Both the position numbers and the translations under genes were made by a program. Below the pieces are notes generated by a model. The model was not told where the DNA came from and made no database searches. It saw only the letters and a program-made list of their open reading frames with translations. A stretch of DNA of 16,169 bases. It comes from an uncultured bacterium (GTDB taxonomy: Bacteria > Cyanobacteriota > Vampirovibrionia > Gastranaerophilales > Gastranaerophilaceae). The stretch is taken from positions 1 to 16,169 of the forward strand of contig CABUAQ010000038.1 of the NCBI GenBank assembly GCA_902489575.1, written 5' to 3'. Of this stretch, positions 14,137 to 16,169 are shown in pieces (position 1 is the stretch's first letter; every line of letters begins with the position of its first letter).

Positions 14137-14805
14137 CTAGTACAAATAACTCATATTCTGATTCATTACAACCCAATAAGTACAGCCGTATCCTGTTGAA
14201 TTTTTTGGTATACAATGGTTTTTATACGGATAATGGGATTTAGGTGCGCCAAATGGTCTTAAGCCTTCGTTTTCGTATGCAAAAACAAATAAATCTTTAC
14301 CCCAGGTATTTGGAAGATTTGTCCCGTTGGTATCTACCCATATTTCGATATATACTCCTCCTCTTAGTTCTGACGCATCTGTTGCTTTCCACCATATAGC
14401 TGTTCCGTTTAATAGTACTACTTTGTAATATCTTCGGTCTGTTGCATAATTAACATCATGTTTTTGTCCATTTTTCCTGTAATATGTTTTTTTTATACAA
14501 TTACCGCTAGGGTCACTTGTGCCGCAATCTACAGCTATTTTGAGAGATGGTTTCAATTTGTCTGCAATTTCAATAGCCCCTTTTGTAGTCCAACGTTCTT
14601 GTGTCCAGGATGAGGCATCTCCGTATTCTTCTTCGCTAAGTCTTATTGCCTGGGCCAAAATGGATTGAGTTGCTTTCAATTGTGTTACTGTCCGTTTTTC
14701 AAAATTTTTACTAATTATGTTAGGTATTGTCATTGCTGCAACAATTCCTATAATGCCAAGTGTTATTAAAACTTCTGCCAATGTAAATGCTCTAAATCTA
14801 CCCAT
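14137..14805 (-). CDS. Type IV prepilin-like / pseudopilin protein
   Basis: The N-terminus has a prepilin signal: a short basic leader MGRFRA, then FTLAEVLITLGIIGIVAAMT, the class III hydrophobic helix with Glu at +5 of the mature chain. Cleavage by prepilin peptidase would fall after Ala6; the usual -1 residue is Gly. The C-terminal domain contains four cysteines (94, 103, 198, 208) and DTNGTNLPNTWGKDLFVF (158-175), a D-x-N-G-x3-P-N-x2-G-x-D-x-F pattern common in GspG/minor-pilin-like proteins. It could be a pilus, competence or secretion pseudopilin; no assembly genes are adjacent, so it appears as an orphan. AAGGAGGGG gives a very strong ribosome site. Its promoter region is shared with the divergent XRE regulator and its twin palindromes, suggesting control by that regulator. 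Confidence 0.85.
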   Translation of the reverse strand: MGRFRAFTLAEVLITLGIIGIVAAMTIPNIISKNFEKRTVTQLKATQSILAQAIRLSEEEYGDASSWTQERWTTKGAIEIADKLKPSLKIAVDCGTSDPSGNCIKKTYYRKNGQKHDVNYATDRRYYKVVLLNGTAIWWKATDASELRGGVYIEIWVDTNGTNLPNTWGKDLFVFAYENEGLRPFGAPKSHYPYKNHCIPKNSTGYGCTYWVVMNQNMSYLY

Positions 14806-14840
14806 TTCCCCTCCTTAATGATAAATATTGTATAATAAAT

Positions 14841-14859
14841 TACGTACAGATAGTACGTA
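14841..14859. promoter_or_regulatory. Palindromic operator 1, TACGTA-N7-TACGTA
   Basis: TACGTACAGATAGTACGTA is a 19-base inverted repeat with arms TACGTAC/GTACGTA. Its right end overlaps the rightward -10 box TATAAT (14858-14863), and it would fall between the -35 and -10 of a leftward prepilin promoter. It has the same architecture as operator 2, with centres 34 bases apart. It is a likely dimer binding site for the adjacent XRE protein. Confidence 0.7.
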
Positions 14860-14863
14860 TAAT
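14858..14863 (+). promoter_or_regulatory. Probable -10 box of the XRE regulator gene
   Basis: A perfect TATAAT lies 31 bases before the ATG. No good -35 is seen at 17 bases (ATAAAT at 14835-14840), so an activated or weak promoter is possible. The start of transcription would be near 14870, giving a ~25-base leader that contains operator 2 and no ribosome binding site. Confidence 0.45.
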
Positions 14864-14874
14864 TTACAAAAGTT

Positions 14875-14893
14875 TACGTATACACTGTACGTA
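14875..14893. promoter_or_regulatory. Palindromic operator 2, TACGTA-N7-TACGTA
   Basis: TACGTATACACTGTACGTA repeats the layout of operator 1: two TACGTA half sites separated by seven bases. It ends one base before the XRE start codon and covers the place where a ribosome binding site would normally be. Binding here would block transcription of the regulator's own gene. Confidence 0.7.
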
Positions 14894-14894
14894 T

Positions 14895-15113
14895 ATGGAT
14901 AAGGATTTTTATCAAAATCTCGGCAAAAATATAAAGCTAAGACGGAATCAGTTAAAGCTTACCCAGCAAGAGTTGGCTGATAGGTTAGATTTGTCATTAA
15001 ATTTTGTAGGCAAAATAGAGGTGGCTTTTTCAAAACCATCTCTTGATACTTTGATAGAAATCGCAAAAGTGCTCGATACTACGGTGTCAGAATTAACTAA
15101 TTATGACAAGTAG
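14895..15113 (+). CDS. XRE-family helix-turn-helix regulator
   Basis: A 72-residue protein that is almost entirely one HTH_3 (Cro/C1-type) domain: GKNIKLRRNQLKLTQQELAD (residues 9-28), then RLDLSLNFVGKIE, the recognition helix region, and PSLDTLIEIAKVLDTTVSEL, the closing helices. It has no sensor domain, so it probably acts as a constitutive dimeric repressor or depends on a partner. The ATG has no Shine-Dalgarno sequence; operator 2 occupies that space, so initiation may be weak or leaderless. The two TACGTA-N7-TACGTA palindromes directly upstream imply autoregulation and control of the divergent prepilin gene. Such small XRE proteins also occur as antitoxins, restriction controllers and phage repressors, but no toxin, restriction or phage gene is adjacent. 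Confidence 0.9.
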   Translation: MDKDFYQNLGKNIKLRRNQLKLTQQELADRLDLSLNFVGKIEVAFSKPSLDTLIEIAKVLDTTVSELTNYDK

Positions 15114-15164
15114 AGAAATTATGTGGTTATATCATTTGTTTATATAATTCTATTTCTCTTTTAG
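15112..15164. terminator. Possible terminator between the convergent XRE and dnaJ-like genes
   Basis: AGAGAAAT (15112-15119) pairs with ATTTCTCT (15152-15159), with further AT-rich pairing possible inside the 32-base interval, and TTTT follows on the plus strand. The stem lies across the XRE stop and the 3' end of the dnaJ-like gene, so it would have to work inside coding sequence. It is AT-rich and its loop is large, hence low confidence. Confidence 0.3.
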
Positions 15165-16169
15165 ACAATTTTTCAGGAAGGACGATTTTTATTTTAGCGT
15201 TGAGATTTCCGTAGCCTCCTGATTTTTTAGGTAATCCAAGGTTTTTTAATCGCAGGATTTTTCCGCTTGAAGTCATTTCAGGGATTTTTATTCCTATATT
15301 TCCGTGGAGGGTTTTTATTTCTTTTTTACATCCTAAAACCGCTTCAGGTGGAGTGATTTCGATTTCTTTTGTTAGATCAGAACCATTGATTTCATATTCA
15401 GAGTCTTTTGGTGTGATAACAAGGTATAAATCTCCGTTTTGGCCGTAGGCATCAGTTCTTCCTTCACCTTTAAGTCTTATTTTTTGTCCTTCTTTTATTT
15501 CTTTTGGTAGTTTAACTTTTATTGACTTGTTTTCGTTAACAATTCCAGTACCGCCGCAGGCACTGCAATAGCCACCACCGCCTGGACATTGGGTACATTT
15601 TCTCATGTCGTTAAATTTAACGGTTATCGGTTCGTCTGAAAATAAATCCTTTGCTGTTACATTAAGAGTTTTTGTAACATCCAGTTCTTGAGGTTTTTGT
15701 GCTTGAGCTCTTTTTCTTGAGGATTGTCTGGTATAACTTTGCTGAGCACCCATTGACCCAAGGTCGTTAAAATCAAACCCTGAAAATCCGCTGTGTACTC
15801 TGCCGGTTGTTCCGGCTCCCATCATATCGCCAAACAGTGAACTAAAGAAGTCGGAAAAGCCGCCCATATCTTGCCCGTTAAAGTTGAATTGCTGATATGC
15901 GCCGCCTTGTCCTCCGCTAAAGTTAAAGTGTTCAAATCCGGGCGGCGGTGTGTAGTCAGCTCCGCCTTGCCAACCGGAGCCTAAACTGTCGTATCTTTGA
16001 CGTTTTTGTTTGTCGCCAAGAACTTCATAGGCTTCATTTATTTCTTTGAATTTATCTTCTGCTTCTTTTGTTTTATTTACATCGGGGTGATATTTGCGGG
16101 CAAGTTTTCTGTAAGCTGATTTAATTTCAGCTTCTGTAGCTTCCCTTTTTACACCCAGAGTTTCGTAGT
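15127..16169 (-). CDS. DnaJ/CbpA-type co-chaperone with reduced zinc finger (start lies beyond the right edge)
   Basis: Hsp40 protein that delivers substrates to DnaK and stimulates its ATPase. The frame is open through the right edge (about 346 residues visible), so any start at 15867 would be false: the J domain lies upstream of it. It begins YETLGVKREATEAEIKSAYR and carries the HPD motif in KYHPDVNKT, followed by FKEINEAYEVLGDKQKRQRY. Only the first few residues appear missing. A Gly/Phe-rich region (~70-140) follows, then a single mini zinc module CTQCPGGGGYCSACGGTG (Cys 191, 194, 201, 204 of the fragment), then two beta substrate-binding domains. Canonical DnaJ has four CxxCxGxG repeats; CbpA has none. 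This is an intermediate form, so no gene symbol is assigned. Confidence 0.9.
   Translation of the reverse strand, partial: YETLGVKREATEAEIKSAYRKLARKYHPDVNKTKEAEDKFKEINEAYEVLGDKQKRQRYDSLGSGWQGGADYTPPPGFEHFNFSGGQGGAYQQFNFNGQDMGGFSDFFSSLFGDMMGAGTTGRVHSGFSGFDFNDLGSMGAQQSYTRQSSRKRAQAQKPQELDVTKTLNVTAKDLFSDEPITVKFNDMRKCTQCPGGGGYCSACGGTGIVNENKSIKVKLPKEIKEGQKIRLKGEGRTDAYGQNGDLYLVITPKDSEYEINGSDLTKEIEITPPEAVLGCKKEIKTLHGNIGIKIPEMTSSGKILRLKNLGLPKKSGGYGNLNAKIKIVLPEKLSKREIELYKQMI

Noticed and set aside
14895..15113. XRE protein as the antitoxin of a toxin-antitoxin pair
   Set aside because: No small toxin-like gene is next to it; the neighbours are a divergent prepilin-like gene and a convergent co-chaperone gene.
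15127..15867. Treating the ATG at 15867 as the start of the dnaJ-like gene
   Set aside because: The same frame continues upstream to the window edge and encodes a complete J domain with HPD, so 15867 is an internal methionine.

Overview
This 16.2-kb window is AT-rich bacterial chromosome carrying housekeeping genes. UGA is used as a stop codon, so the standard bacterial code fits. The gene mix suggests a low-GC, uncultured diderm: a membrane-anchored Slt-type lytic transglycosylase, a SpoIID/LytB protein without other sporulation genes, a type IV prepilin-like protein with the FTLAEVLITLGIIG start, and corrinoid protein genes. My best guess is a gut member of the Gastranaerophilales (Vampirovibrionia/'Melainabacteria', non-photosynthetic relatives of cyanobacteria). 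This rests on the look of the proteins, mainly the prepilin, and not on a marker gene, so it is moderate confidence only. No rRNA, tRNA, CRISPR array, insertion sequence or phage gene was seen.

Layout. Positions 1-85 hold the start of a leftward membrane protein. Positions 197-5942 run rightward: lytic transglycosylase, SpoIID-like protein, HU (own consensus promoter and strong terminator), a LysM membrane protein and a secreted GH13-like glycosidase. Positions 9704-5934 run leftward as a tightly overlapping set: ftsH, then truncated relatives of acsD/cdhD and acsC/cdhE, the two subunits of the corrinoid iron-sulfur protein (CFeSP) of the Wood-Ljungdahl pathway. Positions 9865-10881 carry a rightward HExxH protein of unknown function. 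Positions 14051-10870 run leftward: gcvT-gcvH-gcvPA, followed by a secreted Cys-rich protein. Positions 14805-14137 encode the prepilin-like protein. It diverges from a small XRE-type regulator (14895-15113), and the gap between them holds two copies of a 19-bp palindromic site. A DnaJ/CbpA-type co-chaperone runs leftward from the right edge of the window.

How the genes may work together. The first block is about the cell envelope: peptidoglycan cleavage, glycan-strand trimming, peptidoglycan or glycan binding, and glucan hydrolysis. GcvT, GcvH and GcvPA are parts of the glycine cleavage system, which feeds one-carbon units into tetrahydrofolate; gcvPB is not adjacent. The CFeSP-like pair normally carries methyl groups on a cobamide. 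No CO dehydrogenase, acetyl-CoA synthase or methyltransferase gene is present here, so its role is open. The most unusual points are this shortened CFeSP pair behind ftsH, the twin TACGTA-N7-TACGTA sites at the XRE/prepilin promoters, the GH13 protein with a degenerate region I, the internally shortened SpoIID protein, and the unassigned HExxH protein.
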